64,000 bases of DNA. Origin: Rhodocyclaceae bacterium (GTDB lineage Bacteria; Pseudomonadota; Gammaproteobacteria; Burkholderiales; Rhodocyclaceae). Of the stretch, positions 16,784 through 25,532 are shown one piece after another; within the stretch, counting starts at the first letter, position 1; every line of letters starts with the position of its first letter. Position numbers and translations under genes: made by a program. The stretch is taken from NCBI GenBank assembly GCA_018261935.1, contig JAGTRP010000020.1:1-64000 (forward strand). Reading direction: 5' to 3'. A model generated the notes under the pieces. It made no database searches. It saw only the letters and a program-made list of their open reading frames with translations, and was not told the origin of the DNA.

Positions 16784-18834
16784 CGGCGAACCCCGGCATC
16801 GTGGGGGGCGAGGATGTCGCCGACCGAGTGCTCATCTCTCAAGGCTTCCTCGTCGCCCTCCTGCCTCCAGGGCCGCTCACCCTCTTCGTCGTCGGGCAGG
16901 ATCGGCAGCAGATCCAGCTGCCGCCAGGCCGGCACCGTCGCCAGCATCCCCATCAGCAGCCCGCTGACCCGCATGGACCACAGGACCGCACCCGCGGTCA
17001 TCGTGATGCCGAGCACCTGGCCTGCCTTGGCCGAGAGTTCCTGGCCGACGGCTTGGCCGTCCGGATCCGGGGGGGCGGGCGTGTCCCGGGCTTCGAGTTG
17101 GCGGTCCGGCCGGCCCGAAGCGCCCTCTGCCAGATTGAAGGACGCCGGGCGAAAGAGATGCGGGCCGTCGGTGACGCCCTGGGCAAGATCGAGTGCCATG
17201 GTTCGGCTGCCGGCGTCGGCGAGCACGGCCCTTGTGGTCACGGAATGGGGAGGCTGAATGGCGGCGGCAGCCCATTGGACCCGGGGGCTGGCGGCAGTCT
17301 GCATATCCACCCAGGGAGATGCCTGGGGCGGCGAGGCCGGCGTCCCGATATTCGCGGCCGCGGGCACCGGCGTCCCGGTGCGCGGCGCTGCGGCAGTCTG
17401 CGGGGTCGGACCTGTGCTCAGGCCCTCGGCGTGGGCCTGAGCCGGGGTGGCGCCTGGAGCCTGATCCGGTCCGGCGATGCCGACGGCAAGCGGCAGGCCG
17501 CTCGGGACATCGACGGGCCGGGACAGATTGGTCGGGGAACGGCTCGGGGATTCGGTCGTGCCCTGGCTGCCGGTGGCGGTCGTGGCAGCACTGGCGGTTG
17601 TTGCCGCACCTTGGTCGCCGGCCGGAGAAGATGTGGCGACGGTGGCCGGCGAGGGGCTCGGAGCCGTAGCCGTGCCTTGGCTGCCGGTGGAGGCGGGGGC
17701 GCCGGTGCCTTGGGCCGAATCCTGGTTGGCCGTGCTGGAAGGGACGGTGGGGACACTGGTGGCCGGCGAGGCGCTCGGAGTTGTAGCCGTGCCCTGGCCG
17801 GTGGAGGCGGGGGCGCCGGTGCCTTGGGCCGAATCCTGGTTGGCCGTGCTGGAAGGGGCGGAGGGGACACTGGTGGTCGGCGAGGCGCTCGGAGTTGTAG
17901 CCGTGCCCTGGCCGGTGGAGGCGGGGGCGCCGGTGCCTTGGGCCGAATCCTGGTTGGCCGTGCTGGAAGGGACGGTGGGGACACTGGTGGCCGGCGAGGC
18001 GCTCGGAGCTGTAGCCGTGCCCTGGCTGCCGGTGGAGGGGGCGGCACCGGTGCCTTGGGCCGAATCCTGGTTGGCCATGCTGGAAGGGGCGGAGGGGGCG
18101 CTCGCCGTATCGCCGGCGCCGGCCACGGCGGCGGTCAGGGTGCTGTCCGGTGTTCCGGTCGTGCCCTGGCCGTCGGTTTGGCTGATCGGCTGGCTGACCG
18201 GGCGGTCGACGTAGCCTACTTTGAAGGCGAGGTCCTGCCTGGCCTGGGGAGCGCCGTTGGCGTTGAGGTGGGCGCCCCGGGGATAGTCGCCCGATGGGTC
18301 GTAGCCCACGTAGACCTTGCCCGCCGTGCCGTCGGTGCTTATCCGGATGGTGTAGGTCGTGCCGTAGTCCAGCGCCATGTCGGGCATGGAGAAGTCGGTG
18401 AAGGCCAGGTCGATCCCGAGGCTGCCCGACGCGATGGTCGCGCTGCCGAGGATCTTGCCGTCCCAGCTGTCGCGCAGCGTCACGGTGATGTTCTGCTCCG
18501 GGGCATCGGGAGCCCGGCGCAGGGCCAGGCTAATCTCGTTTACGGCATAGGCGCCGCTGCCCCCCGGGTGCTGGAAAGTCTGGCCCCGCTCCAGGTTGGC
18601 CTTGATCTGCTGGTCGCCGGTGTAGTTGGTGAACTGCTCCTGGATTAGGCCATCCTGGGCGGCGTTTGCTGGCGATTCCAGCAGCCGGACCTCGGCCTGG
18701 CCGTCCCAGGGGCCGGGGACGGGCATCCCGGCGGCAAGGTCGGCGGAAAACAGGATGCGGGGCTCCAGCTCCTCCAGGGTGGGGAGCCGGCGCGGCCAGC
18801 GGGAAGGGAGCGGTTCCAAGATGGCCCTCCTCAT
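16780..18834 (-). CDS. LEPR-XLL domain surface/exported repeat protein
   Basis: 684 residues. The N-terminal LEELEPRILFSAD at 20-32 is the LEPR-XLL motif found at the start of large surface proteins of Gram-negative bacteria. Residues about 60-205 form a beta-rich domain (FTNYTGDQQIKANLERGQTF, TYTIRISTDGTAGKVYVGYD). About 230-420 is low complexity, with four imperfect 38-39-residue repeats (NQDSAQGTGAPASTGQGTA). Near the C terminus is one hydrophobic segment (TMTAGAVLWSMRVSGLLMGM) followed by PAWRQLDLLPILPDDEEGE; I recall similar tails in other such proteins. There is no classical Sec signal peptide. ATG overlaps the adaptor gene stop (ATGA). Likely the cargo of the neighbouring machinery (inference). 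Confidence 0.78.
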   Translation of the reverse strand: MRRAILEPLPSRWPRRLPTLEELEPRILFSADLAAGMPVPGPWDGQAEVRLLESPANAAQDGLIQEQFTNYTGDQQIKANLERGQTFQHPGGSGAYAVNEISLALRRAPDAPEQNITVTLRDSWDGKILGSATIASGSLGIDLAFTDFSMPDMALDYGTTYTIRISTDGTAGKVYVGYDPSGDYPRGAHLNANGAPQARQDLAFKVGYVDRPVSQPISQTDGQGTTGTPDSTLTAAVAGAGDTASAPSAPSSMANQDSAQGTGAAPSTGSQGTATAPSASPATSVPTVPSSTANQDSAQGTGAPASTGQGTATTPSASPTTSVPSAPSSTANQDSAQGTGAPASTGQGTATTPSASPATSVPTVPSSTANQDSAQGTGAPASTGSQGTATAPSPSPATVATSSPAGDQGAATTASAATTATGSQGTTESPSRSPTNLSRPVDVPSGLPLAVGIAGPDQAPGATPAQAHAEGLSTGPTPQTAAAPRTGTPVPAAANIGTPASPPQASPWVDMQTAASPRVQWAAAAIQPPHSVTTRAVLADAGSRTMALDLAQGVTDGPHLFRPASFNLAEGASGRPDRQLEARDTPAPPDPDGQAVGQELSAKAGQVLGITMTAGAVLWSMRVSGLLMGMLATVPAWRQLDLLPILPDDEEGERPWRQEGDEEALRDEHSVGDILAPHDAGVRR
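17650..18110 (-). repeat. In-frame tandem repeats of 114-117 bp in the LEPR-XLL gene
   Basis: Four units, recognised by the recurring CCTTGGGCCGAATCCTGG at about 17708, 17822, 17936 and 18053 (plus-strand reading). Spacing is 114, 114 and 117 nt, all multiples of three, so copy-number change would lengthen or shorten the Ser/Thr/Ala/Pro-rich stalk without breaking the frame. Confidence 0.9.
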
Positions 18835-19790
18835 TGGCTGCGCTTGAGGGCGGCGGCAGCCTCCAGCCGGTTCGCCGAGCGCGCCGGGTCGAGCCCCATG
18901 GCCACCGGCTCAATGGGCAGGGAAGAGGCTGCCGGGACGGCGGCCGCCTGCTTCCGCTCGGCCGCCGGCAGCGCCGGCCCGAAATCCGCCTTGCAGCGCA
19001 GCCCGGCCGGCAGCGAGAGGTCGGAATTGGGCAGCTCCAGCTGGACCCGGAAGGTATTGCTGGGCCCGTCGATGAGTTTGTCCACCAGCGTCACCCGGGC
19101 ACTGGCGGCCGGGGCGTCCGGCAGCTGGGGCTGCACGCTGGCCGTCGCCCCGGGCTGGATCTTGCCGTAGAGGCTGGCCGGCACCAGGACCTGCACCTTG
19201 AGGGGATTGACCTTGGCGACCCGGAACAGGGGCTTTTCCTCCACCCGCTCGCCTACCGAGAGATAACGCTCGGCCACGATGCCGCCGAAGGGGCTGCGGA
19301 TGACGCGCTGGAAGAGCTGGGCCTGGGCCAGCCCCAGCTCCCGTTGGCTGGTGCGCTTCTGTTCCGCCGCCTGGGCCGCCTTCTGCCTGGCCACCTCGTA
19401 TTCGGCCCGGGCCTGGTCGAGGCCCTGCTGGGAGATGAACTTCCGGGCCAGGAGATTTTCCGCCCGTTCCAGCTTCTGGCGGGCGAAGTCCAGGTTGGCC
19501 CGGGCTGCCTGCTCGTCCGCCTCGGCCTGGGCGCGGCTGTCGGCCACCGCCACGGCGGCGCGCTCCACGTCGCTACGCAGCCGGGCCAGGACCTGGCCCT
19601 TGGCCACCCGGTCGCCCCGGTCCACCAGCAGGGCCTCGATCACCCCGATGATCGGCGACCCGACCTCGGCCACCTGCTGGGGCTCGATGAGGCAGCCCAT
19701 GGGCTGGGCGGCGAGGGCCGAGCCGATGCCGGCGGCCAGCCAGGCAGCCAGTCCCCCGACCCGGAGGGCAGCGAAAGCGTGTCTTGTCAT
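18831..19790 (-). CDS. Periplasmic adaptor (membrane fusion) protein, HlyD/RND type
   Basis: 319 residues from ATG 19788-19790 (GGGAG site). Signal peptide or N-terminal anchor (VGGLAAWLAAGIGSALAAQ), lipoyl half-motifs (GSPIIGVIEALLVDRGDRVAKGQVLARL), a long alpha-helical hairpin (about 75-165, rich in A, E, Q, R), then the beta-barrel domain (IRSPFGGIVAERYLSVGERVEE). Such adaptors bridge an inner-membrane pump and an outer-membrane channel. No RND pump, ABC transporter or TolC gene lies nearby, which is odd. It is 34 nt downstream of the GAF-HlyD gene and overlaps the LEPR-XLL gene by 4 nt. Confidence 0.87.
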   Translation of the reverse strand: MTRHAFAALRVGGLAAWLAAGIGSALAAQPMGCLIEPQQVAEVGSPIIGVIEALLVDRGDRVAKGQVLARLRSDVERAAVAVADSRAQAEADEQAARANLDFARQKLERAENLLARKFISQQGLDQARAEYEVARQKAAQAAEQKRTSQRELGLAQAQLFQRVIRSPFGGIVAERYLSVGERVEEKPLFRVAKVNPLKVQVLVPASLYGKIQPGATASVQPQLPDAPAASARVTLVDKLIDGPSNTFRVQLELPNSDLSLPAGLRCKADFGPALPAAERKQAAAVPAASSLPIEPVAMGLDPARSANRLEAAAALKRSQ

Positions 19791-19824
19791 GGCTTCTCCC
19801 TTTCCCATTCGGCGGCCGCCGGCC

Positions 19825-21579
19825 CTAGCCGATCCACGACCAGAGGGTCATTTCCAGCCACTCCCCGATGCGGTGGGTGGCGATCCAGCCCAGAGGCCGG
19901 GTGCCGGCGCCGATTTTGGCGACCCCCTCGAGTCCCGGGCGGAGGCCGGCGGGCGGATGGTCGAAGGCCGCTTCCACCTCGAAGAAATTGCGGCCGTCGC
20001 GGCTGGCGGCGATGGGGATGACACGGCTGACGCTGAAGGCCAACTGCTCGCCGGGCAGGGCCGAGAGCGCCAGTCGGCCGCGCTGCCCGGGGGCGATGTC
20101 GCCGATGTCCCGCTCGTCCACCTCGATCATCAGGCGGAAGGCTCCCCGGGGGGCGAGGGTGAGCAGCACGTCGCCCCGCTTCACTGGTGCCCCCAGGGAT
20201 TGGGACAGGTCTCCCTTTATGACGATGCCGTCGATGGGGGCCGTGACCCGGGAGCGGTCCAGTTCCGCCCGGGCCAACTCCAGCTGGGCTTCGGCCTCGC
20301 CGGCGCGGGCGGTGGCCAGGGCGTACTGGGCCCGGTCGGCCCGGGCCAGGGCCGCCGCCGCGCTGTTCTCGTGCTGGGCCAGTTCGGCCTCCCACTTGCG
20401 GCTTTGCAGCAGCAGGTCCTGCTGGGCCAGCCCCACCAGCACCTGTCCGGCCCGGACCTCGTCGCCGGGCCGCGCCTGGACGGATTGCAGATAGCCGTCG
20501 GCCGGGGCGGCCAGCACCCGCTGCACCGCTCCCTCCAGCCGGCCCGGGGCGCCGACCCGGTAGGCCATGGGGGTGAAGGCCAGGAGCAGGGCGGCGCCCA
20601 GCCCCGCCAGCCAGCCGATCCGCCCCAGGCGCCGGCCGGGCTTTTCCCACCCGCTGCGCAGCGCCTCCCGGGCGCGGGTATGCCAGGGCTCCTCGGCCCG
20701 CCGCTTGAGGTCGATCAGGGGGGCGAGGAGGCAGGCCAGCTGTTCGATGGCGCGGCAGGCCTCGGCCGTGACCGGAACGCTGCGCTCCAGGCAAAGGGCA
20801 CCGATGGATTCGCCGGCATGGATGAGCGGAATGCTCAATACCCCCTCCCGGCCCCGGGCGGCCAGGGCGGCATGGGCCAGCACGATGCGGGGCGGCGCCT
20901 CGGGTGGCTGGGGATAGACCACCGAGGCGTTCTGGTCGATGGCTTCCTGCATCGCCCCGGCCAGGGCCCGGATCAGTTCCCCTTGGGGCGAAGGCTCCCC
21001 GCTGTGGGACAGGGCGACGACCTTCAATTCGCCGTGCGCCAGGAGCCCCAGGCTGACCTGCTCGAAGTCCAGGGTGTCGGCCAGGGCGCTCACCAGGGCG
21101 CCGGCGGCCTGGGCCAGGGGCCGGGGCTCCAGCAGCGGCGCCTGCAGATGGAGGAGCCGGGCGCCGGCGGCCTGGGGGGGCGGGCTCGATCCCTGCAGAG
21201 CCCCGGCCAGGGCCTGGGCGGCCTTCTTCAAATCCTCCTGCAGCGCCTCGTCGCCGGCGGGCGAACCGGCCTGCACCGCCACCGCGAAGGCCCCGAGGGT
21301 GCCCTGGTCGCCGGCCACGGGCTGGGAGAGGATGCGTCCCGGCCCGTCGCTGGCGGCCACCGGCGGGGTGAGGGCGATGGCGCACCGGCGCTGGAAGGCG
21401 GCCCGGGCGGCCGCCACCAGGGGGGGGCTGGCGGCGCCGGTGTCAGGCCAGCGGGCTGTCTCCTGCAAGCCTTGCTCGCCATCGAGGAGCACGACCGCCG
21501 ATTGAACCCCGCCGCCGCGTTCGCACAGGCCGTGCAGCCAGCGCCGGGCCAGGTCGGACTGGGTCGCGGAGGGGGTCAT
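19825..21579 (-). CDS. GAF domain-HlyD adaptor fusion protein
   Basis: 584 residues from ATG 21577-21579 (AGGAAG site); the longer frame upstream is discarded. A cytoplasmic N-terminal half holds one or two GAF-like modules (about 130-300; LIHAGESIGALCLERS), then one transmembrane helix (IGWLAGLGAALLLAFTPMAY, about 330-350), then a periplasmic HlyD domain: lipoyl part (APADGYLQSVQARPGDEVRAGQVLVGLAQ), a short helical hairpin, and the barrel (VTAPIDGIVIKGDLSQSLG). A sensory GAF joined to an export adaptor implies that export is tuned by a cytoplasmic signal; ligand unknown. Confidence 0.82.
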   Translation of the reverse strand: MTPSATQSDLARRWLHGLCERGGGVQSAVVLLDGEQGLQETARWPDTGAASPPLVAAARAAFQRRCAIALTPPVAASDGPGRILSQPVAGDQGTLGAFAVAVQAGSPAGDEALQEDLKKAAQALAGALQGSSPPPQAAGARLLHLQAPLLEPRPLAQAAGALVSALADTLDFEQVSLGLLAHGELKVVALSHSGEPSPQGELIRALAGAMQEAIDQNASVVYPQPPEAPPRIVLAHAALAARGREGVLSIPLIHAGESIGALCLERSVPVTAEACRAIEQLACLLAPLIDLKRRAEEPWHTRAREALRSGWEKPGRRLGRIGWLAGLGAALLLAFTPMAYRVGAPGRLEGAVQRVLAAPADGYLQSVQARPGDEVRAGQVLVGLAQQDLLLQSRKWEAELAQHENSAAAALARADRAQYALATARAGEAEAQLELARAELDRSRVTAPIDGIVIKGDLSQSLGAPVKRGDVLLTLAPRGAFRLMIEVDERDIGDIAPGQRGRLALSALPGEQLAFSVSRVIPIAASRDGRNFFEVEAAFDHPPAGLRPGLEGVAKIGAGTRPLGWIATHRIGEWLEMTLWSWIG

Positions 21580-21712
21580 GTCGGTTCTTCCTGCATGGGT
21601 GGTTTCCGGTTCTGCTCCTTGGGCCGGCCCCACTCTACTGGCCGGCATATTCCCTGTGGATACTTCGAAATCCCTATTTGCCGTGGCTGCATTCCCGTAA
21701 TCCCGGGGGCTT

Positions 21713-23542
21713 TCAGGCGGTGGCGCCGGGCGCCGGGTTCATGACCGGCAGGCCCCCCGGGATCAGGAGCTCGCCGAAGTTCGCGGCCGGCAGCGGCCGG
21801 CTGTACAGGAAGCCCTGGCACACCTCGCAGCCCAAGTCCCGCAGGAAGCCGAGCTCCTGGGGGTTCTCGACCCCCTCCGCCACCACCTGCAGGCCCAGGC
21901 TGTGGGCCATGGCGATGATGGCGGTGACGATGGCTGCGTTGTCGTTGTCGTGCTCCACCCCGTTGATGAAGGAGCGGTCGATCTTGAGCTCGTCGATGGG
22001 GAAACGCTTCAGGTAGCTCAAGGAGGAATAGCCGGTGCCGAAGTCGTCGATGGAGAGGGCGACACCACCGGCCTTGAGCTCGTCCAGGGTTTCGATGAAG
22101 GCCTGGGCATTCTCCATGATGGCGCTCTCGGTGATTTCCAGGCAGAGGTAAGGCGGGGCGAGCCGGGCACCGGACAGCGCCGCCCGGACATGGTCGGGAA
22201 AGCCCCGCTGCCGGAACTGCTGGCTGGAGACATTGACCGAGATGCGGGGCACCCGGCGCCCGGCCGCCAGCCAAGCGGCCATCTGCCGGCAGGCGCTGGC
22301 GAGAACCCAGTGCCCGAGGGGGACGATGAGCCCCGTCTCTTCGGCCAGGGGAATGAAATCCGCCGGGCTGACCATGCCGCGCTGGGAATGGCGCCAGCGC
22401 ACCAGGGCCTCCGCCCCGACCAGCCGGCTGGCCGCCAGGTCCACCTTGGGCTGGTAGAAGACTTCCAGTTCCTGGCGCTCCACCGCCTTGCGCAATTCGG
22501 TTTCCAGGCTCAGACGCTGGTGGGAGCGGGCGCCCAGATCCTTGGAGAAGAAGCGGTAGCTGTCGCGGCCTTCCCGTTTGGCCTGCTGCATGGCCAGCCA
22601 GGCCGCCTTGAGGACCGCGTCCCGGGCCGTGCCGTCGGCGGGGAAGAGGGCGATGCCGATGCAGCAGGTGACGAACAGCTCATGGCCGCCGACCTCGAAG
22701 GGGGCCTCGAAGACGGCCAGAATCCGCTGCGCCACCCGCACCGCGTCGGCGCTGTCGTCCAGCACCGACAGCAGCACGGTGAATTCGTCGCCCCCCATCC
22801 TCGACAGCATGGGCGGCTGCCCTTCCTCCGGCGCGCAGGCGAGGGCATCGGTTTCCCGCAGGGATTCGCGCAGGCGCTGGGAGACGGCCCAAAGCAGCCG
22901 GTCGCCGCCCCCCGGCCCGAGGGCCTCGTTGACCTGCTTGAAGCGGTCCAGGCCGATGTGGAGCACGGCGCCAAGGGTGCCGTAGCGGCGGGAGAAACGG
23001 AGAGTCCAGTCCAGGCGTTCGAGGAAGCGCTCCCGATTGGGCAGCCCGGTGAGGGCGTCGGAATAGGCCAGCCTGTCCTGGCAGGCCTTGAACACCAGGG
23101 CGTTGCGCAGGCGCGCCGCCAGCTCGCCGGAATCCACCGGCTTGGCCAGGAAATCCGTGGCGCCGCGCTCCAGCGCCTCCAGCTTGGCGGCGGCATCGCC
23201 GGCTTCGGTCAGCATGATTACCGGGATGGAGCGCAGCCGCCTGTCGCCCTGCATCCGCGCCAGGATTTCCAGGCCGGACACCTCGGGCAGGGCCAGGTCG
23301 ACAAGAAGCACGTCGGGCCGCTCGTCCAGGAGCAGGTCCAGGGCTTCGCCGGGGTCGCAGGTGGACACCAGGTTCCGGTAGCCGACCTGCTCGAGGAAGG
23401 CCTTCAGCATCTCGATGCCGAGTTCCTCGCGGTTCACCAGCATGATCTTGGCCGACTTCCGCGCTTCGTCATCCCCCCGGGGGTCCGGCGGCGCTTCGGC
23501 AGCCGGCAATTCCGGGGCGGGGGAATCCTGCAGGTCAATCAT
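21713..23542 (-). CDS. Response regulator with GGDEF and EAL domains
   Basis: 609 residues. REC domain at about 30-150 with phospho-acceptor Asp in VLLVDLALP and the FLAKPVDSG lysine; GGDEF domain with intact MGGDEF (about 265-270) but no RxxD inhibitory site in front; EAL domain from about 360 with EALVRW, NVSSQQF, LEITESA, DDFGTGYSSL, ELKIDRSF and AEGVE, so all the usual phosphodiesterase residues appear present. Likely a c-di-GMP phosphodiesterase, possibly dual-function, controlled by an unseen histidine kinase. Overlaps the SecA-like gene by 8 nt; a 133-nt gap to the next gene could hold a second promoter. Confidence 0.9.
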   Translation of the reverse strand: MIDLQDSPAPELPAAEAPPDPRGDDEARKSAKIMLVNREELGIEMLKAFLEQVGYRNLVSTCDPGEALDLLLDERPDVLLVDLALPEVSGLEILARMQGDRRLRSIPVIMLTEAGDAAAKLEALERGATDFLAKPVDSGELAARLRNALVFKACQDRLAYSDALTGLPNRERFLERLDWTLRFSRRYGTLGAVLHIGLDRFKQVNEALGPGGGDRLLWAVSQRLRESLRETDALACAPEEGQPPMLSRMGGDEFTVLLSVLDDSADAVRVAQRILAVFEAPFEVGGHELFVTCCIGIALFPADGTARDAVLKAAWLAMQQAKREGRDSYRFFSKDLGARSHQRLSLETELRKAVERQELEVFYQPKVDLAASRLVGAEALVRWRHSQRGMVSPADFIPLAEETGLIVPLGHWVLASACRQMAAWLAAGRRVPRISVNVSSQQFRQRGFPDHVRAALSGARLAPPYLCLEITESAIMENAQAFIETLDELKAGGVALSIDDFGTGYSSLSYLKRFPIDELKIDRSFINGVEHDNDNAAIVTAIIAMAHSLGLQVVAEGVENPQELGFLRDLGCEVCQGFLYSRPLPAANFGELLIPGGLPVMNPAPGATA

Positions 23543-25532
23543 CTTCCGGTCTCCTGGTGGGCGGGCTGGCGAAGCCCAGGTGGCGGTCCATGGCCAAGTC
23601 GTGGTCCAGCAGCCGCCGGCGCTCCAGCCGGTGGCGGCGCTCCATGAGCCGCTGGGCCAGGGCGGCGAGGGCGCGCACGCAGAAACCGGGCAGTGCCGCC
23701 GCCCGCGCCGCGATCAGGCGGCGGACCGCCGCCGGCAGCACCTCCCTGAACAGCGGGGCGTCTACCGCCAGCCAGGTCTCGACGCTGCCGGGATCGCCCT
23801 GGCGGGCGCAGCGCCCCATCAGCTGGCGGTCGATGCGGCGGGCGGCATTCATCTGGCAGCAGATGACGTGGAGCCCGCCGAGGTCCGCGACGCCTTTGCC
23901 GAGAACGATATCGGTACCGCGGCCGGCCATGTTGGTGGCCACCGTGACGGCGCCCCGCTGGCCGGCGCGGGCCACGATGTCGGCCTCGGCCCGGTCGTTG
24001 CGGGCGTTGAGGACGCTGTGAGGGATGCCCATTGCCCGCAGGCAGCAGGACAGCGTGTCGGAATCCGCCACCGAGGCGGTGCCCGCCAGGACCGGCCGGC
24101 CGCTGCGATGGATCTCCGCGATGCGCTGTGCCACCGCCGGCCACAGCGCCCGGCTATGGGGAAACAGGCGGGCCGGAAGCGTGCGGCGGCGGTCGGGACG
24201 GTGCAGCGGCACCCGGCGTACGGCCAGCCCGTACAGGTCGCGCAGTTCGCCGGCAGATTCGCCCAGGGTGCCGCTCAGCCCGCCCAGGCGGAGATAGCGG
24301 GGGAAGAAGCGCTGGTAGGTGATCTGGGCGACGGTCTCCGCCGCCCGGGTCGGGCTGCATCCCTCCTTCAATTCGATGAGCTGATGCAGTCCCCGGGACC
24401 AGGCCCGCCCGTCCGCGACCCGCCCGCTGGTCGGATCAATGATCAGGATGCGGCCGTACCGCACCAGGTAGTCGGAATCCCGCCGGTACAGGTGCAATGC
24501 CGCCAGCGCCGTGGAGACGGCCTCTTCGCGATGCAGGCGGTTGCGCCAGACGGGGGCGGAGTGCAGCACCAGGGCCTCGACCCGTTCCCGGCCCGGCTCC
24601 GTGAGCTGGGCCGTCCGGGCCGTCCAGTCGAGGCGGAAGTCGATGATGTTCCGCAGCCGGTGGGCGATGCCCAGGGAGTGGCTCAGATAGCCGCTTTCCT
24701 GGTCGTTCCGGACCGGCTGCGAGAGGATGAAGGGCACCCGGGCCTCGTCGATGAGGACGCTGTCGGCTTCGTCGATGATCGCCATGCACAGGCCCCGCAG
24801 CAGGGGCAGGGAGCTGGCGTCGCCGGTCAGATGGCGCAGTCGCTGGTGGAGCGGATTGGGGCTGCGCCCCATGCCGTCGCGCAGGTAGTCGAAGACCAGC
24901 TCCCGGGCCGTGCCGTAGGTGATGTCGCAGCGATAGGCGGCGCGGCGCTCCCCGGCCTGCTGCCCCTGGACCGCCGTGCCCACCTTGAGGCCGAGGAGGC
25001 CGTAGACCGGCCGCAGCAGGTCGGCGTCCCGGGCGGCCAGGTAGTCGTTGGCGGTGACCACATGGACGGGAATCCCGGCCAGGGCGGCGGTGGCCGCGGC
25101 CAGGGCCGCGACGTAGGTCTTGCCCTCGCCGGTGGCCATCTCCGCCAGCTGGTTGGCGAGGATGATGGCGGCGCCGACGACCTGGGTGTCGAAGACCCGG
25201 ATTCCCAGCCTGCGCTCGCAGGCCACCCCGGCCAGGGCCAGGGCGCTTGCGACATGCCCGTCCTGCAGGCCGTCCATGTGCAGGGCCAGCCGGATGCGGC
25301 GGACGGCGGCGGCGAACTGGGCCTCGTCCAGCGCGCGGAACGATTCGCGCCGGGCCGCGAAGGCATCCAGCAGCGCCCGGCGGGAACTCGGCAGGAGCCG
25401 GGCCGCCCAGTCGGAAAGGGCCTGCAGCGCCGCCGGCAGGGCGGGCCGGTCGCGGTCGGGGAAGGCGCTGCCCCGCTCGGGGTAGTCGCCCCAAAGGAGC
25501 CCTGGCATCGGGTGGTCGGCGGATATCATCAT
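23535..25532 (-). CDS. SecA-like translocase ATPase, shortened (accessory SecA)
   Basis: 665 residues versus about 900 for housekeeping SecA. Walker A MATGEGKT at 132-139, VTANDYLAARDADLL at 159-173, DEAD-type box IIDEADSVLIDEARVPF at 252-268 and motif VI region VATNMAGRGTDIVLGKG near 490-506 are all present, with GLHVICCQMNAARRIDRQLMGRCARQGD matching SecA. What is lacking is most of the C-terminal helical scaffold/wing region and the zinc-binding tail that contacts SecB. The longer open frame extending to 27794 is an artefact. ATG 25530-25532 overlaps the upstream stop (ATGA). Probably a dedicated motor for the neighbouring export locus (inference). Confidence 0.85.
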   Translation of the reverse strand: MMISADHPMPGLLWGDYPERGSAFPDRDRPALPAALQALSDWAARLLPSSRRALLDAFAARRESFRALDEAQFAAAVRRIRLALHMDGLQDGHVASALALAGVACERRLGIRVFDTQVVGAAIILANQLAEMATGEGKTYVAALAAATAALAGIPVHVVTANDYLAARDADLLRPVYGLLGLKVGTAVQGQQAGERRAAYRCDITYGTARELVFDYLRDGMGRSPNPLHQRLRHLTGDASSLPLLRGLCMAIIDEADSVLIDEARVPFILSQPVRNDQESGYLSHSLGIAHRLRNIIDFRLDWTARTAQLTEPGRERVEALVLHSAPVWRNRLHREEAVSTALAALHLYRRDSDYLVRYGRILIIDPTSGRVADGRAWSRGLHQLIELKEGCSPTRAAETVAQITYQRFFPRYLRLGGLSGTLGESAGELRDLYGLAVRRVPLHRPDRRRTLPARLFPHSRALWPAVAQRIAEIHRSGRPVLAGTASVADSDTLSCCLRAMGIPHSVLNARNDRAEADIVARAGQRGAVTVATNMAGRGTDIVLGKGVADLGGLHVICCQMNAARRIDRQLMGRCARQGDPGSVETWLAVDAPLFREVLPAAVRRLIAARAAALPGFCVRALAALAQRLMERRHRLERRRLLDHDLAMDRHLGFASPPTRRPEDD

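Noticed and set aside
16543-18648. Very long plus-strand open frames opposite the LEPR-XLL and GGDEF genes (also 15233-17257, 19279-21744, 33237-35762, 54390-56360)
   Set aside because: They are mirror frames of real high-GC genes; translations are Gly/Ala/Arg/Pro-rich with no recognisable domain, and the opposite strand holds well-conserved proteins with ribosome sites.
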